Source: Chlorobaculum sp. (GTDB lineage: Bacteria; Bacteroidota; Chlorobiia; Chlorobiales; Chlorobiaceae). From it: a stretch of 63,780 nt of DNA. Under the pieces are notes generated by a model that was given only the letters and a program-made list of their open reading frames with translations, was not told the origin of the DNA and ran no database searches. Below are positions 43,528-53,870 of this stretch, one piece after another; the first letter of the stretch is position 1, and every line of letters starts with the position of its first letter. The stretch is taken from NCBI GenBank assembly GCA_013334655.1, contig JAAXXD010000003.1, positions 1 through 63,780 of the forward strand. The letters run 5' to 3'. The translations under genes were made by a program, and so were the position numbers.

Positions 43528-44451
43528 TCAATACTGTGTAGTGATCGGCGGGCCGACGAGCAGCGCAGCGCCGAAGACACCGGCGCTGTCGCCAAGCTGC
43601 GGGGGCAGGAGCGGAATGTCGAACGAGTGGTTGAAAACGTTCGAGGCAATCGCCTGCCGCGCCTCCGGGGAGTAGAGCTGGCGGATATTGCCCACGCCGC
43701 CGCCGATGATGACGAGGTCAGGATCGAGGATATTGATCACCGCCCCGAGAGCCTTGCCGAACGAGGTGACGAGACGGTCGATGGTTTTGCGGGCGGCCTC
43801 GTTCCGGCCGCTCGCCGCGACGATCTCCTTGAGCAACGCCTTGCGCCCGCTGATCGAAGCGAAATAGCGTTCGAGCGCCGGGCCGGAGATGACCGTCTCG
43901 ACACAGCCGCGCCGTCCGCAGTAGCACTTCGCGTGCTCGCCCGGCAGCGGGTTGTGCCCCCACTCACCCGCGATGCCATGCGCACCGCGGATGATCCGCG
44001 CGTCGCGCACGATGCCGCCCCCAACGCCGGTGCCGAGGATGATGCCAAAAGCCGTCGCGCCGGGCCGCGCCATCTCGTCGCGCCCCGCGCCGAGCATCGA
44101 CTCGGCAAGCGCGAAGCAGTTGGCGTCGTTCTCGATCATGACCTCCATCACGAGCACCTCGCGCAGATCGCGCAAGAGCGGCATTCCATTGAGGCAGACG
44201 GTGTTGGAGTTGCTGATGATGCCGCCCTCGCCGTCAGCGCGTCCGGGCGTGCCGATGCCGATCATCTCGGGCAGGTCATGGCCCGACTTTTCAGCCATCA
44301 TCTTCACCAGACTTTTAATCTGCATCAGGATGTGGCCGTACCCCTTCTCTTGCTCCGTGGAGATGCGGTGGCGAACAACGGGGCGCAACGTTTCGTCGAG
44401 AATCACCCCCTCGATCTTCGTGCCGCCGAGATCGATTCCCCAGCGGTTCAT
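43528..44451 (-). CDS. ROK-family sugar kinase
   Basis: 307 residues from MNRWGIDLGGTKIEGVILDE. It contains the ATP loops, MIENDANCFALAES (catalytic Asp), and the ROK zinc motif GHNPLPGEHAKCYCGRRGC. Likely a glucokinase or similar hexose kinase. The start overlaps the phosphatase stop by 4 nt. The frame is open 19 codons further upstream, inside the phosphatase gene. Confidence 0.88.
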   Translation of the reverse strand: MNRWGIDLGGTKIEGVILDETLRPVVRHRISTEQEKGYGHILMQIKSLVKMMAEKSGHDLPEMIGIGTPGRADGEGGIISNSNTVCLNGMPLLRDLREVLVMEVMIENDANCFALAESMLGAGRDEMARPGATAFGIILGTGVGGGIVRDARIIRGAHGIAGEWGHNPLPGEHAKCYCGRRGCVETVISGPALERYFASISGRKALLKEIVAASGRNEAARKTIDRLVTSFGKALGAVINILDPDLVIIGGGVGNIRQLYSPEARQAIASNVFNHSFDIPLLPPQLGDSAGVFGAALLVGPPITTQY

Positions 44452-45047
44452 TCCCCCGCCTCCCGCTTGAGCATCGCCCGACGATGCACCACGTTCTTGA
44501 CGATCCACGCCGACGCGGTGTAAACGAGCGCCGCGCTTGCGAGGCCGATGACCATCCCGCCAATCACATCGCTGGGATAGTGCACGCCGACGTAGATGCG
44601 AGAAAACGAGACCATCGCGGCGTAAACGATCACGACCGCCGTAAACGCCTTGTCAACCGCTTCGCCGCGCCAGAAGAAAAGCCAGACAAGAGTGGCGATG
44701 ACCGTCGAGTTCGCGGCGTGGGAAGAGGCGAACGACCACGAGCGCGACTGATCGACCAGCAGACGCACCCCTTCGAGGGCGAAGCAGGGGCGGATGCGAT
44801 GAAAAAGCGGTTTCATGATACCGGAAGCGGTGAAGTCGGAGAGGCCGATGGCGAGAAGAAAAAGGGGAATGAGGTAGAGCGCCTCTTTCCCCTTTCTGAC
44901 GGCAATGAAGAGCGCCAGAAGCGCGAAGATATGGGCGGAGTGCTTCGGACTGGTCAGAAACAGCATCAGGTCGTCCAGCGCCGGATGAGCCAGGTTATGG
45001 TTCAGGAGCTGGAACAACCATGCATCCGCCTGTCCGAGAGCCTCCAT
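44448..45047 (-). CDS. PAP2-superfamily membrane phosphatase
   Basis: 199 residues from MEALGQADAWLFQ, with five to six helices. The three phosphatase motifs are KPLFHRIRPCF, SWSFASSHAANS and SRIYVGVHYPSDVIGG. Likely undecaprenyl-diphosphate or other lipid phosphatase; the exact substrate is unclear. It starts 4 nt after the yidC stop, in the same operon. Confidence 0.88.
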   Translation of the reverse strand: MEALGQADAWLFQLLNHNLAHPALDDLMLFLTSPKHSAHIFALLALFIAVRKGKEALYLIPLFLLAIGLSDFTASGIMKPLFHRIRPCFALEGVRLLVDQSRSWSFASSHAANSTVIATLVWLFFWRGEAVDKAFTAVVIVYAAMVSFSRIYVGVHYPSDVIGGMVIGLASAALVYTASAWIVKNVVHRRAMLKREAGE

Positions 45048-45051
45048 CGGG

Positions 45052-46818
45052 TTACTTTTTCTTCCCTCCCTTCTTTGTCCCCTTCGCCGGCGCGGTCGCT
45101 GCGGCAACCTGCATCGCGGCGGCGGCCTTGTCCTCGTCGGAAACCGTGGCGTTGATGTAGGCCTGCTGGGCGATGCTGAAGATGTTGAACATCAGGTAGT
45201 ACAGTCCGAGACCGGCAGGCATGTTGTTGAAGAACAGGAGCATCATGGCGGGGAACATCCACATCATGATCTTCATCTGATCGTTGGTCTGGGTGGTTGG
45301 CGTGATCTTCTGCTGCAAGAAGACGGTCACGGCCATCAGGATCGGCATGACGGCGATGTGGTCGCCATAGAGCGGCAGGGCGAAGCCAAAGTCGAAGATC
45401 GAGTCCGGCACGGAGAGATCCTTTGCCCAGAGAAAACCGTGCTGGCGAAGCTGGATCGAGGAGCGGAAGACGTAGAACATCGCAAAGAGCAGCGGCATCT
45501 GGATCACCGTGGGCAGGCAGCCGCCGAGCGGATTGACCCCGGCCTCCTTGTAAATGCGCGCCATCTCGCTTTGCAGCTTGGCCGGATCGTCCTTATGCTT
45601 GGTCTGCAGCTCCTGCATCAACGGCTGCATGGCCGACATCTTCTTCATCGACTTGGTCGAAGCGAGCGAGAGCGGATAGGTCACCATCTTGATCAGGAAG
45701 GCGAAGATGATGATGATCAGACCGAAATTATGCACGACCTTGTTCAGCCAGTTGAAGATCGGCAGGATGATGAATTCTGCGAAGGGCCTGGTCAGCCACT
45801 CCCAACCGAAATCCATGACCTTTTCGAGCTTGACATTCAGCGACTTCAGCGTGTTGTAATCCATCGGACCGACGTAGAGGCGGAAGTGGTCATCCACGAC
45901 ACCCTGCCCGGCTGGCACGCTCATTTTCAGCGCAGCCTCGTAGTTCTCGAACTCGCTGCCACCCTTCTTGACGCCTTGCAGGAAGACGCCATCGCTGGCT
46001 CGCCCCGGAATGAGCGCCGCGACGAAATACTTGTTCTGGACGGCAACCCACTGCGCATTGCCCGACTCCTCCTCCTTGTAGCGCTGCTTGGAATCCTTGG
46101 CGTCGAGCTTGAGCAGGCCGCCGCCGAGGTAAGCGCTGGCGACAGCATTGTTCGACTCGTCTTTATGATCCTTCTCGGAGTAGACCAGACCGCCATCCCA
46201 GTCGAGCTGATACTCGTTGCCCGCCAGAGTCGAGCCAAAGCCATTGAGCTTCAGACCGTAATCGACCACATAGCTGTCGCCGGTGAAGCTGTAGGTAACC
46301 TGGATGCTGCGCGAGGCATCGACATCGAGCACGAAGGTGACGGCCAGCTTCTCCTTGCCGGTCACCTTTACCGAGGTTTTGGCGTCGAGAGGTCTGAAAT
46401 AGAGCTCGCGGGTATCGATGCGCTTGCCGTCGTTGCTCAGGAACAGCATCGAGAGCGCCCCCTGCTGCCTGGCTGAAATCAGATTGAAGGGCTTGCCGTT
46501 CACGTCGAGGTGCTTTTTGAGCACCAGCGACTTGAGCGTGGCGCCTTTGGAGGAGAGCACCGCCGTGAACAGATCGTTGTCGATGGTGATGCTCTGCTCG
46601 GTACCTACAGAGGCCTGCGCAAACGAGCCGAGGCTCTCCGCAGGTGCCGCCGCCGCGGGGAGCGAAGGCGGCAATGCGCCCGCCGGAGCTTTGTTGACAG
46701 CCTCTGTGCGGGCCGCCGCTTTCTCAAGCTCCATTTTCTGCTGAGGCTTCATGAACTGAAGCCACACGATCATGATTGCAGCGATCAGGGCAAAGCCTAT
46801 CACCGAATTTCTATCCAT
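45052..46818 (-). CDS. yidC: Membrane protein insertase YidC
   Basis: 588 residues. An N-terminal anchor ([19 protein letters not shown]) is followed by a large periplasmic domain and the conserved C-terminal helices around [37 protein letters not shown] and [20 protein letters not shown]. The tail is lysine-rich (GTKKGGKKK). It inserts inner-membrane proteins. Its ATG overlaps the yidD stop by 1 nt (TAATG). Confidence 0.95.
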   Translation of the reverse strand: MDRNSVIGFALIAAIMIVWLQFMKPQQKMELEKAAARTEAVNKAPAGALPPSLPAAAAPAESLGSFAQASVGTEQSITIDNDLFTAVLSSKGATLKSLVLKKHLDVNGKPFNLISARQQGALSMLFLSNDGKRIDTRELYFRPLDAKTSVKVTGKEKLAVTFVLDVDASRSIQVTYSFTGDSYVVDYGLKLNGFGSTLAGNEYQLDWDGGLVYSEKDHKDESNNAVASAYLGGGLLKLDAKDSKQRYKEEESGNAQWVAVQNKYFVAALIPGRASDGVFLQGVKKGGSEFENYEAALKMSVPAGQGVVDDHFRLYVGPMDYNTLKSLNVKLEKVMDFGWEWLTRPFAEFIILPIFNWLNKVVHNFGLIIIIFAFLIKMVTYPLSLASTKSMKKMSAMQPLMQELQTKHKDDPAKLQSEMARIYKEAGVNPLGGCLPTVIQMPLLFAMFYVFRSSIQLRQHGFLWAKDLSVPDSIFDFGFALPLYGDHIAVMPILMAVTVFLQQKITPTTQTNDQMKIMMWMFPAMMLLFFNNMPAGLGLYYLMFNIFSIAQQAYINATVSDEDKAAAAMQVAAATAPAKGTKKGGKKK

Positions 46819-47135
46819 TAGTTCGACTCGTTTGAATTTCCTTCATATCTCTTTTTTTTCGGCGGAACAGGATCGTAGCCGCCTTTTGAAAACGGATTGC
46901 ACCGCAACACCCTCCAGACGGTCAACCACGAAGCATAAAAGAGGTTGTGCTGTCGGAATGCGTCGATGGCGTAATTGGAACAGGTGGGATGGTACTTGCA
47001 GGAGGGGCCGAGCAGCGGTGAAATAAACGACTGGTAAAACCGTATCAGAAGAATCGGCACGATGTTCAACAGTTGGCCGGGGGTTCTTCCGCCATTTTCC
47101 GTTCCTAGATTCCGTCGTTCGCCCGCGTCACTCAA
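46818..47135 (-). CDS. yidD: YidD, membrane protein insertion efficiency factor
   Basis: 105 residues. [20 protein letters not shown] followed by [20 protein letters not shown] and [13 protein letters not shown] is the YidD signature. The N-terminal 25 residues are an unusual, glycine-rich extension. It overlaps rnpA by 8 nt and yidC by 1 nt. Confidence 0.94.
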   Translation of the reverse strand: MSDAGERRNLGTENGGRTPGQLLNIVPILLIRFYQSFISPLLGPSCKYHPTCSNYAIDAFRQHNLFYASWLTVWRVLRCNPFSKGGYDPVPPKKKRYEGNSNESN

Positions 47136-47580
47136 CCTTGTCGCCCTCCCGTAGCTGCGGAAGCCTATTCGATATAAAATTTTTCAGCATATGCCGTATT
47201 TCAACCCGAAGCCTCTCCAGCGACGGGATGGCGTCGGCCCGGCCCCGAAACAAAAAAGCCAGCAACAACTGATTATCCTCTTTCCGGCTTGCAGATGCGA
47301 CCGCATCGGACAACATGTTTTTCTCGAGCCGGTAAGCCTCACGCATCAGCCGTTTGATGCGGTTCCGGTCAACGGCCCTCGGCACAAGCTTTTTGCCAAC
47401 CGTGAAGAGCACCTTGACCGGCATCCGGGCGGCAACTTCAACTTGTCGCGAAGATGTATGGATCAACAGGAGAGAACCTCCCTTGAGGCGGCTGCCCTGA
47501 TTGAACAGTCGGGAAACAGCGCCCTGTCCCCGAACTATTTCGCCCCTCGACAGAGCATTGACTCGTTTTTGCGAAAGCAT
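47128..47580 (-). CDS. rnpA: Ribonuclease P protein component
   Basis: 150 residues, longer than the usual 115-125, mainly through the C-terminus. [20 protein letters not shown] and the RNR motif in [16 protein letters not shown] are diagnostic. It binds the RNase P RNA in tRNA 5' maturation. It lies between rpmH and yidD, the standard origin arrangement. Confidence 0.93.
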   Translation of the reverse strand: MLSQKRVNALSRGEIVRGQGAVSRLFNQGSRLKGGSLLLIHTSSRQVEVAARMPVKVLFTVGKKLVPRAVDRNRIKRLMREAYRLEKNMLSDAVASASRKEDNQLLLAFLFRGRADAIPSLERLRVEIRHMLKNFISNRLPQLREGDKVE

Positions 47581-47639
47581 GCCGACATGAGCGCGGTTTC
47601 ATCCGGAACCGGATTCGTCACCTTGTTCCAGACCGGGAG

Positions 47640-47792
47640 TTAACGGCTCATTGCGCTGCTGACGCTCAGGGAGTGACGACCCTTGGCGCGACGTGCGGAC
47701 AGAACTTTGCGTCCGTTCTTGGTAGCCATTCTCTGCCTGAAGCCATGCTTGTTCCTTCTTTTCCTGTTGCTCGGCTGAAATGTCCTTTTCAT
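47640..47792 (-). CDS. rpmH: 50S ribosomal protein L34
   Basis: 50 residues: [20 protein letters not shown], then [20 protein letters not shown] and a short Ser-rich tail. GAGGAG lies 4 nt before the ATG. The frame is open far upstream into the origin region, which is not coding. It is the first gene leading leftward from oriC. Confidence 0.96.
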   Translation of the reverse strand: MKRTFQPSNRKRRNKHGFRQRMATKNGRKVLSARRAKGRHSLSVSSAMSR

Positions 47793-48198
47793 CTCCTCAA
47801 AACTCCTCTCAAATGATTGATTAAAAATACAGGACGTACAATTTACAATTTGACTCGCATATAAGCAAGAGAACTCACAACAGAAGCAGTTACCAACACC
47901 CCCCAGAGTACAAGTTATCCACAGTGTTGACAACTTGTTGATAAAAAAAATTCGACTCACAGAAACCCGGCAAACAGTGACACGTGGAGCCATCAACACA
48001 TGTGGATAACTTTTCATCTAAATTCAGATAACAAAATAAAAAAAAACAACTTAGGATGTGGAAAACTGCGTTGGCAAACCAACCCCTGTGGTGACCCAAA
48101 ATCGGAGGCGAGATTGTTTTTTATCCACTGAAAACAGTACCTTGTAAACAGAAAATGTTGATGAATCACTCAAACGCCGCATCTCCGATCCAATTCCC
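47793..48198. other. oriC part 1: rpmH-dnaA intergenic region with DnaA boxes
   Basis: About 406 bp, AT-rich. Perfect DnaA boxes: TTATCCACA at 47915-47923 and TGTGGATAA (inverted) at 48001-48009. One-mismatch boxes: TGTGGAAAA at 48057-48065 and TTATCCACT at 48121-48129. An A-rich stretch around 48010-48052 could be an unwinding element. The region also holds the rpmH and dnaA promoters. Confidence 0.85.
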
Positions 48199-49680
48199 AT
48201 GTCCGATACGATCCAGCAAGAAGCCCCAGACAGCCTGAAAGTAAACCCGACGAACAGCAAGTCTTTCGCGGAGAAGGTGTGGAGCGCCTGCCTTGGACTT
48301 ATCCAGGAGAACATCAACAGCCTCGCCTTCAAAACCTGGTTCCTGCCGATCAGACCGCTCTCGTTTTCAGGAAGCGAGCTGACCATCGAGGTGCCAAGTC
48401 AGTTTTTTTACGAATGGATAGAGGAGAACTACTCAGTGCATGTCAAGCAGTCGCTCCGGCAGGTCATCGGTCCGGAAGCGAAGCTTATGTACTCCATCGT
48501 GATGGACAAATCGCAGGGCCAGCCGGTGACCATCGAATTGCCTCACCATAACAATGCCACTCCAGCGCAAAGAAATGGCCATACGACAGCCGTCGAAGAG
48601 ACGGTAACCCAGGAAAAGGCGCGATTCGAAAGAGGACGCTCCAGATTCGAGAGCAACATCAATCCAAAATACACCTTTTCGACGCTCATCAGGGGCGACT
48701 GTAACTCTCTGGCCTTTGCCGCGGCAAAATCGATATCCCAGAATCCGGGCCAGAACGCCTTCAACCCGCTGGTCATCTATGGAGGCGTGGGTCTCGGCAA
48801 AACGCATATGATGCAGGCCATCGGCAATTCTGTGCTGGAAAATCGCATCACCGACGCCGTCCTGTATGTATCGAGTGAAAAGTTCGCCATCGATTTCGTC
48901 AACGCCATCCAGAATGGCAACATTCAGGAGTTTTCGGCCTTCTACCGGAACATCGACGTCCTGATCATCGACGACATCCAGTTCTTCGCCGGTAAGGAGA
49001 AGACGCAGGAGGAGATTTTCCACATCTTCAACACCCTGCACCAGTCCAACAAGCAGATCATTTTGTCGGCAGACCGGCCGATCAAGGAGATCAAGGGGAT
49101 CGAGGATCGCCTTATCTCGCGCTTCAACTGGGGACTCTCCACCGACATTCAGGCTCCCGATTACGAGACCCGCAAGGCGATCATCCAAAGCAAGCTCAAG
49201 CAGAGCGGCGTCTCGCTCGATCCGGTGGTGATCGAGTTCATTGCGACCAACGTCACCAACAACGTCCGAGAACTCGAAGGGTGCATCGTCAAACTGTTGG
49301 CCGCCCGCTCGCTCGACAACCAGGAGATCGACCTGCAGTTCACCAAATCGACACTCAAGGACATCATCCGGTACAACACCAAGCAGCTAACCCTCGATAC
49401 CATCGAAAAAGCGGTCTGTGCATTTTTTTCAATCACCTCGAACGACCTGAAGGGCAAATCGAAAAAGAAGGAGATCGCGGTGGGACGCCAAATCGCCATG
49501 TACCTGTCGAAGGACATGACCAACTCCTCGCTCAAGACCATCGGTCTGCACTTCGGCGGACGCGATCACTCGACGGTCATCCACGCCCTGAACACCATCG
49601 AAAAAAAGATCGAATCATCCAACGACGAGCGAAAAAAGATCGAGGAACTCAAAAAGAGGATCGAAATCATGTCGATGTAA
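48199..49680 (+). CDS. dnaA: Chromosomal replication initiator DnaA
   Basis: 493 residues. Domain I ([20 protein letters not shown]), AAA+ domain with Walker [14 protein letters not shown] and Walker [20 protein letters not shown], and the C-terminal box-binding helices ending [17 protein letters not shown]. It binds the boxes on both sides of its own gene and loads the helicase, probably with the DciA-like protein encoded after recF. Confidence 0.97.
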   Translation: MSDTIQQEAPDSLKVNPTNSKSFAEKVWSACLGLIQENINSLAFKTWFLPIRPLSFSGSELTIEVPSQFFYEWIEENYSVHVKQSLRQVIGPEAKLMYSIVMDKSQGQPVTIELPHHNNATPAQRNGHTTAVEETVTQEKARFERGRSRFESNINPKYTFSTLIRGDCNSLAFAAAKSISQNPGQNAFNPLVIYGGVGLGKTHMMQAIGNSVLENRITDAVLYVSSEKFAIDFVNAIQNGNIQEFSAFYRNIDVLIIDDIQFFAGKEKTQEEIFHIFNTLHQSNKQIILSADRPIKEIKGIEDRLISRFNWGLSTDIQAPDYETRKAIIQSKLKQSGVSLDPVVIEFIATNVTNNVRELEGCIVKLLAARSLDNQEIDLQFTKSTLKDIIRYNTKQLTLDTIEKAVCAFFSITSNDLKGKSKKKEIAVGRQIAMYLSKDMTNSSLKTIGLHFGGRDHSTVIHALNTIEKKIESSNDERKKIEELKKRIEIMSM

Positions 49681-49960
49681 CTTGCGGCCTGTGTATAACC
49701 TGTTCAAAACCTGTTGGCGCAATCTTGATACCAGGGAGGTTATCAACACTGCGGCGAAATCGGCAAAATTCTCCAACAAACCGTCAACACAAGCCTTGAG
49801 GAGAAGCGCACAGATTGTCCACAGCCGAGACGCCTTGAGCAGCGGCTGTAATCCTATATAAAATAATAGCTTGCAGGCACTCTTCTCCAATCGGTCAAGA
49901 ATTCCACAGAGTCAACAACAACAACAATTTTTTTATTTAAAAGAATAAATATTGTAAGAG
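49681..49960. other. oriC part 2: dnaA-dnaN intergenic region with DnaA boxes and AT-rich tract
   Basis: 280 bp. One-mismatch DnaA boxes: TGTGTATAA (49690-49698), TTATCAACA (49740-49748) and TTGTCCACA (49815-49823). The last 45 bp before dnaN (about 49917-49960) are almost pure A/T with an ACA-rich lead and are a good candidate duplex-unwinding element. Confidence 0.75.
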
Positions 49961-51085
49961 ATGAAATTCAATACGACCATCAAGCGACTGCAAGAGGCCG
50001 CAAACAAGGTCATTCTTGCCGTTCCGGCCAAATCTCTCGATGCCCGTTTCGACAATATCACCATGACTCTCGAGAACGGGATGCTCACCATGTTTGCAAC
50101 AGATGGTGAACTATCGATTACGGCGAAATGCGACGTTGCAACAACAGACAAGGGTAACATTGCCGTAAGGGCCAGAACATTGCAGGATTTTCTGCGAAGT
50201 ATGTATGACACCGATGTCACCTTCGACATTGAGCGGCAGTCGATCGGTGAACTTGGCACCATGCACATTGCAACCGACAAAGGCCGGTACCGTGTTCCGT
50301 GCACTTTTGCCTCGAAACCGGAGAGCCAGGAGAGGAATTTCGATCTCTCCATTGAGCTTCAGCCAAACGATCTGCAGGACATGATCCACAAAACACTTTT
50401 TGCGTGCAGCGTCGATGGGATGCGTCCGGCGATGATGGGCGTGCTGTTCGAGTTCGATGGTGAACACATCAACGCGGTCTCTACCGACGGCCATCGGCTT
50501 GTTCGATGCAGAAAAAAAGCCGTGGTACCTGTGGTGGAAAAACAGAAAATTGTTGTACCGGCAAGGGTACTCTCCATCATTCAGAGGATGCTTTCGAGCG
50601 AAGAGGTCAAAATGACTATCGACTCTGAGCGCCGAAACGTCAGGTTCAAAACAGACAACACCGAACTTGAGTCGGCGCTGATCGTGGAGCCATATCCCAA
50701 TTACGAAGCGGTCATACCGGTTGAGAACGACAAGAAGCTGGTCACCGACAGAGGTCAACTGCACGATTCGGTCAAAAGGGTCGGCCGATTTTCAAGTATC
50801 GGTGACCTGAAGATCACCGCGATCGAGTCGCAGATCAAGGTGATGGCCGAGAATGCAAGCGAGGGAGAGTCCGCGCAGGAGGAGATGGACTGTACTTTTG
50901 CGGGAGAGGAGATCACCATCGGTTTCAACACGAAATTTGTCGAGGCGGCGCTGTCACATATCGATAGCGATGAGGTGCTGATCGAGATGAATACGCCAAA
51001 GACCGCGGTTCTTTTCAAACCGAATAATGCCGAGAAGCAGGATGAACTCATGATACTCGTCATGCCGGTCAGAATCAATAACTGA
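49961..51085 (+). CDS. dnaN: DNA polymerase III beta sliding clamp
   Basis: 374 residues in three clamp domains: MKFNTTIKRLQEAANKVILA at the start, ELSITAKCDVATTDKGNIAV, NAVSTDGHRLVRC and a C-terminus VLFKPNNAEKQDELMILVMP with the conserved V/M-M-P end. It holds polymerase on DNA. It lies between the AT-rich tract and recF. Confidence 0.97.
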   Translation: MKFNTTIKRLQEAANKVILAVPAKSLDARFDNITMTLENGMLTMFATDGELSITAKCDVATTDKGNIAVRARTLQDFLRSMYDTDVTFDIERQSIGELGTMHIATDKGRYRVPCTFASKPESQERNFDLSIELQPNDLQDMIHKTLFACSVDGMRPAMMGVLFEFDGEHINAVSTDGHRLVRCRKKAVVPVVEKQKIVVPARVLSIIQRMLSSEEVKMTIDSERRNVRFKTDNTELESALIVEPYPNYEAVIPVENDKKLVTDRGQLHDSVKRVGRFSSIGDLKITAIESQIKVMAENASEGESAQEEMDCTFAGEEITIGFNTKFVEAALSHIDSDEVLIEMNTPKTAVLFKPNNAEKQDELMILVMPVRINN

Positions 51086-51096
51086 GCGGAAGTGAC

Positions 51097-52182
51097 TTGC
51101 GACTCAAGAGTATCAGCATTGAGAATTTCAGGAACCACAAGCAACTGGAATTTGAGCCGGGACAACGCATCACCAACATTCATGGTTGTAACGGCTCTGG
51201 CAAGACCACAATTTTGGAGGCAATCAATTACTGTGCGCTGACCAGAGGATTCAGTGGCAACAGCGACCGGGAATACCTGAAATTCGGTGAGGAGATGTTC
51301 ACGATACGCTCATTATTTGAAAGTGATAATGGCGTAGAAATTAAGGTCATGGTGGCGTATTCGCCACAAAAAGAGAAGCGGATACTGGTCAACGATCAGG
51401 AGATACAGACCTTCTCGAAGCACATCGGACTCATTCCATGCGTGACCTTCACCCCGAAAGAGCTTTTCATCATCACCGGTGCTCCATCTGAACGACGTCG
51501 CTTCATGGACACGGCCATTTGCCAGTACGACAGAAAGTACCTGTCAGACTTGATGCACTACCGAAGAGCTCTTCAGCAACGCAACGCCTTACTTGCATCG
51601 TTTGAAAATCAGGTTACAGATGAGACATCGTTTGAGGTGCTGACAGATCAGCTTGTCACACATGCCGTTGAGATTGTTATGGCAAGAGAACGATTTATCG
51701 GAAGCTTCAGCGTGTTGCTGGAAAAGGTGTACCGATGGCATCCGGAAGGAGCAGATATTGCGATCACCTATCAATCATCCATACATCCTGCAGAAGATCA
51801 CCTGTCAAGAGAAAAGATGCAGGCGATTTTCAGAGAGCAGTATCGCGCCATAAAAAAGCAGGAGCTGTTGAGAAGGCAAACGCTTATGGGTCCGCACAGG
51901 GAAGATTTGCAATTTTACATCAATGGCAAGGAGATAAGAAAATACGCTTCACAAGGTCAGCAGAGAGCATTTCTTGTAGCCTTGAAAATGACCATGCACA
52001 CCTATCTCTTTGAACATGCAGAAGAGATGCCGGTAACACTGCTCGATGATCTGTTCAGCGAACTGGATGCAAAGGTATCCGGCATCATGCTTGAAACACT
52101 TGCATCAAAAGGACAAGTCATCATCACATCGACAGAAAAAAGAGAGGGAAATGATATTACTCTGTTTAGTATCGATTCATAA
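51097..52182 (+). CDS. recF: RecF recombination/repair ATPase
   Basis: 361 residues from TTG. RLKSISIENFRNHKQLEFEP, Walker A IHGCNGSGKTTILEA, the signature ASQGQQRAFLVALKM and Walker B PVTLLDDLFSELD. It helps load RecA at gaps. The TTG start begins directly at the conserved N-terminus, 11 nt after the dnaN stop. Confidence 0.95.
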   Translation: MRLKSISIENFRNHKQLEFEPGQRITNIHGCNGSGKTTILEAINYCALTRGFSGNSDREYLKFGEEMFTIRSLFESDNGVEIKVMVAYSPQKEKRILVNDQEIQTFSKHIGLIPCVTFTPKELFIITGAPSERRRFMDTAICQYDRKYLSDLMHYRRALQQRNALLASFENQVTDETSFEVLTDQLVTHAVEIVMARERFIGSFSVLLEKVYRWHPEGADIAITYQSSIHPAEDHLSREKMQAIFREQYRAIKKQELLRRQTLMGPHREDLQFYINGKEIRKYASQGQQRAFLVALKMTMHTYLFEHAEEMPVTLLDDLFSELDAKVSGIMLETLASKGQVIITSTEKREGNDITLFSIDS

Positions 52183-52201
52183 AAAAGACAGATAAAGTAA
52201 G

Positions 52202-52495
52202 ATGAAGAAAAAGAAAACGCCTCGCCCTCTCGGATTGCTCATGTCTGATGTATGCAGAAAAATTGGCATGACTGAGGCGTATGAAGAGTACAAAACGCTT
52301 CAGATATGGAATGAGGTTGTCGGAGAGGCAATAGCGAAAATGACGACTGTAGAAAAGATGAAAGAGGGAGATTTATACGTCAAAGTCATGAATCCATCGT
52401 GGAGGATGGAGCTGAATTTCCGGAAACGCGATATCGTATCAAAACTGAACAAGGCGATCGGTTATGAAATGATAAGAACGATCATCTTCAGATAA
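52202..52495 (+). CDS. DUF721 / DciA-like replicative helicase loader
   Basis: 97 residues: PRPLGLLMSDVCRKIGMTEA, LQIWNEVVGEAIAKMTTVEK and DLYVKVMNPSWRMELNFRKR are the DUF721 pattern with the conserved W-x-x-V-V-G. DciA proteins of this family load DnaB in bacteria lacking DnaC/DnaI. The place after dnaN-recF is typical. A role as the loader here is inference from family and context. Confidence 0.85.
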   Translation: MKKKKTPRPLGLLMSDVCRKIGMTEAYEEYKTLQIWNEVVGEAIAKMTTVEKMKEGDLYVKVMNPSWRMELNFRKRDIVSKLNKAIGYEMIRTIIFR

Positions 52496-52528
52496 TCCGG
52501 AACGCCGCAAAAAAATGCGTTCCGGATT
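52494..52528 (+). terminator. Hairpin at the end of the dnaA-dnaN-recF-dciA unit
   Basis: AATCCGGAACGC (52494-52505) pairs perfectly with GCGTTCCGGATT (52517-52528), a 12-bp stem with an 11-nt A-rich loop directly at the DciA-like gene's stop. It also faces the convergent flavodiiron gene. Confidence 0.7.
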
Positions 52529-52567
52529 GCTGAGTATCTTATAAAGTATTATAAAATAAAGATATAA

Positions 52568-53791
52568 CTAAATATTGCAGGTAAGGTTATACATCTCGAT
52601 CATCTTCTCTGCAAATGTTTTTCCAAACTCTCTGCACAGTTCGAACTCAGGTTCATGAGGCTGAAATTTAATCATCAGGTTCTTTTCGAAAACCTTGAGC
52701 TTGAGATTGGCAAGATTGCTTTCAATGATTTTTACCCCTTCGCCGCTCCAACCATATGAACCAAAGGCAGCCGTCAGTTTGCCTCGATCACGCAAAGGAT
52801 TGAGTACGGCAAAGATATTATAAATCTGGTGGACGATATTCTGGTTGATGGTTGGTGAACCAATGATGATTCCCATCGAATGAGATATTTTTTCTTCCAG
52901 TTTCTCTGTGGACATATTTTCAATATCACAAACATCAACGTTAAAGTCGCATGATGATCTGAGACCTTCGGCAATTTTATCGGCGAGTAAAGAGGTATTT
53001 TCGTATGCAGAAACGAAGGCGATCAGTATACTCTTTTCGTTAGGCATGGCTATAGCCGCCTTAGAAAAACGCTGCGAAAGATCGACATACTTTTTCCAGT
53101 TCGATCTGAGAATAGGTCCATGACCAGGGCAAATCGCATGAATATCGAGAGGACGGATTTTTTCGATTGCCTGCAGCATGTATTTGCTGAATGGTCTAAG
53201 AATTGCGTCAAAATAGTATTTGAAAGCGTCGTCGAAATCACCACAGAGGTCATCATACATCGCTTCATTGCTGTAATGACATCCGAATGAATCGCACGTG
53301 AAAAGTACGCGATCTTCTTCGAGCCAGGAGTAGATCGTGTCGGGCCAGTGCAGATTTGGTGCGCCGATAAATTGTATTGTCTTGTTTCCAAGGTCGAGTT
53401 TATCACCGTTCTTGACGACAAGATGCTTGAAGTCGTGACCGGTCTGGTCGCGCAGAAACTTGATGGCGTTGCCACTGCCGACGACGGTAGCGTTTGGAGC
53501 GACGGAGAGAAGGTTGTGCACGTTACCGGAGTGGTCGGGTTCGGTGTGATCGACGATGATGTATTCGATCTCTTCGGGATTGACCACCTGTTTTAGTTTT
53601 TCGAGATAGGTTGGCCAGAACTTCAACTTCGTGGTTTCAACGACCGTTTTTTTGTCGGCATTGATGAAATACGAGTTATACGTGGTGCCGTATTTGGTTT
53701 CCATGACAATATCGAAGGTGATAAGACCCGGATCGAGCACGCCAATCCAGGATACATCGTCGGTAATCGGAAGTATTTTGTTGTCTATCAT
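52568..53791 (-). CDS. Flavodiiron protein (FprA/A-type flavoprotein)
   Basis: 407 residues: an N-terminal metallo-beta-lactamase-like di-iron domain and a C-terminal flavodoxin domain. Ligands are His82-x-Glu84-x-Asp86 ([10 protein letters not shown]), His148 ([10 protein letters not shown]), Asp167 ([10 protein letters not shown]) and His in CPGHGPI; flavodoxin FMN loops are AYENTSLLA and [10 protein letters not shown]. Such proteins reduce O2 to water, or NO to N2O, in anaerobes. No fused rubredoxin is present. It stands alone and converges with the dnaA operon. Confidence 0.92.
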   Translation of the reverse strand: MIDNKILPITDDVSWIGVLDPGLITFDIVMETKYGTTYNSYFINADKKTVVETTKLKFWPTYLEKLKQVVNPEEIEYIIVDHTEPDHSGNVHNLLSVAPNATVVGSGNAIKFLRDQTGHDFKHLVVKNGDKLDLGNKTIQFIGAPNLHWPDTIYSWLEEDRVLFTCDSFGCHYSNEAMYDDLCGDFDDAFKYYFDAILRPFSKYMLQAIEKIRPLDIHAICPGHGPILRSNWKKYVDLSQRFSKAAIAMPNEKSILIAFVSAYENTSLLADKIAEGLRSSCDFNVDVCDIENMSTEKLEEKISHSMGIIIGSPTINQNIVHQIYNIFAVLNPLRDRGKLTAAFGSYGWSGEGVKIIESNLANLKLKVFEKNLMIKFQPHEPEFELCREFGKTFAEKMIEMYNLTCNI

Positions 53792-53870
53792 AAAAAATAA
53801 AGGTTAAGGTTGTGTAATTGTTGATTATATAATTATCAGGTTGGATAAAAAGTTTAAAAAATATGGAAAA

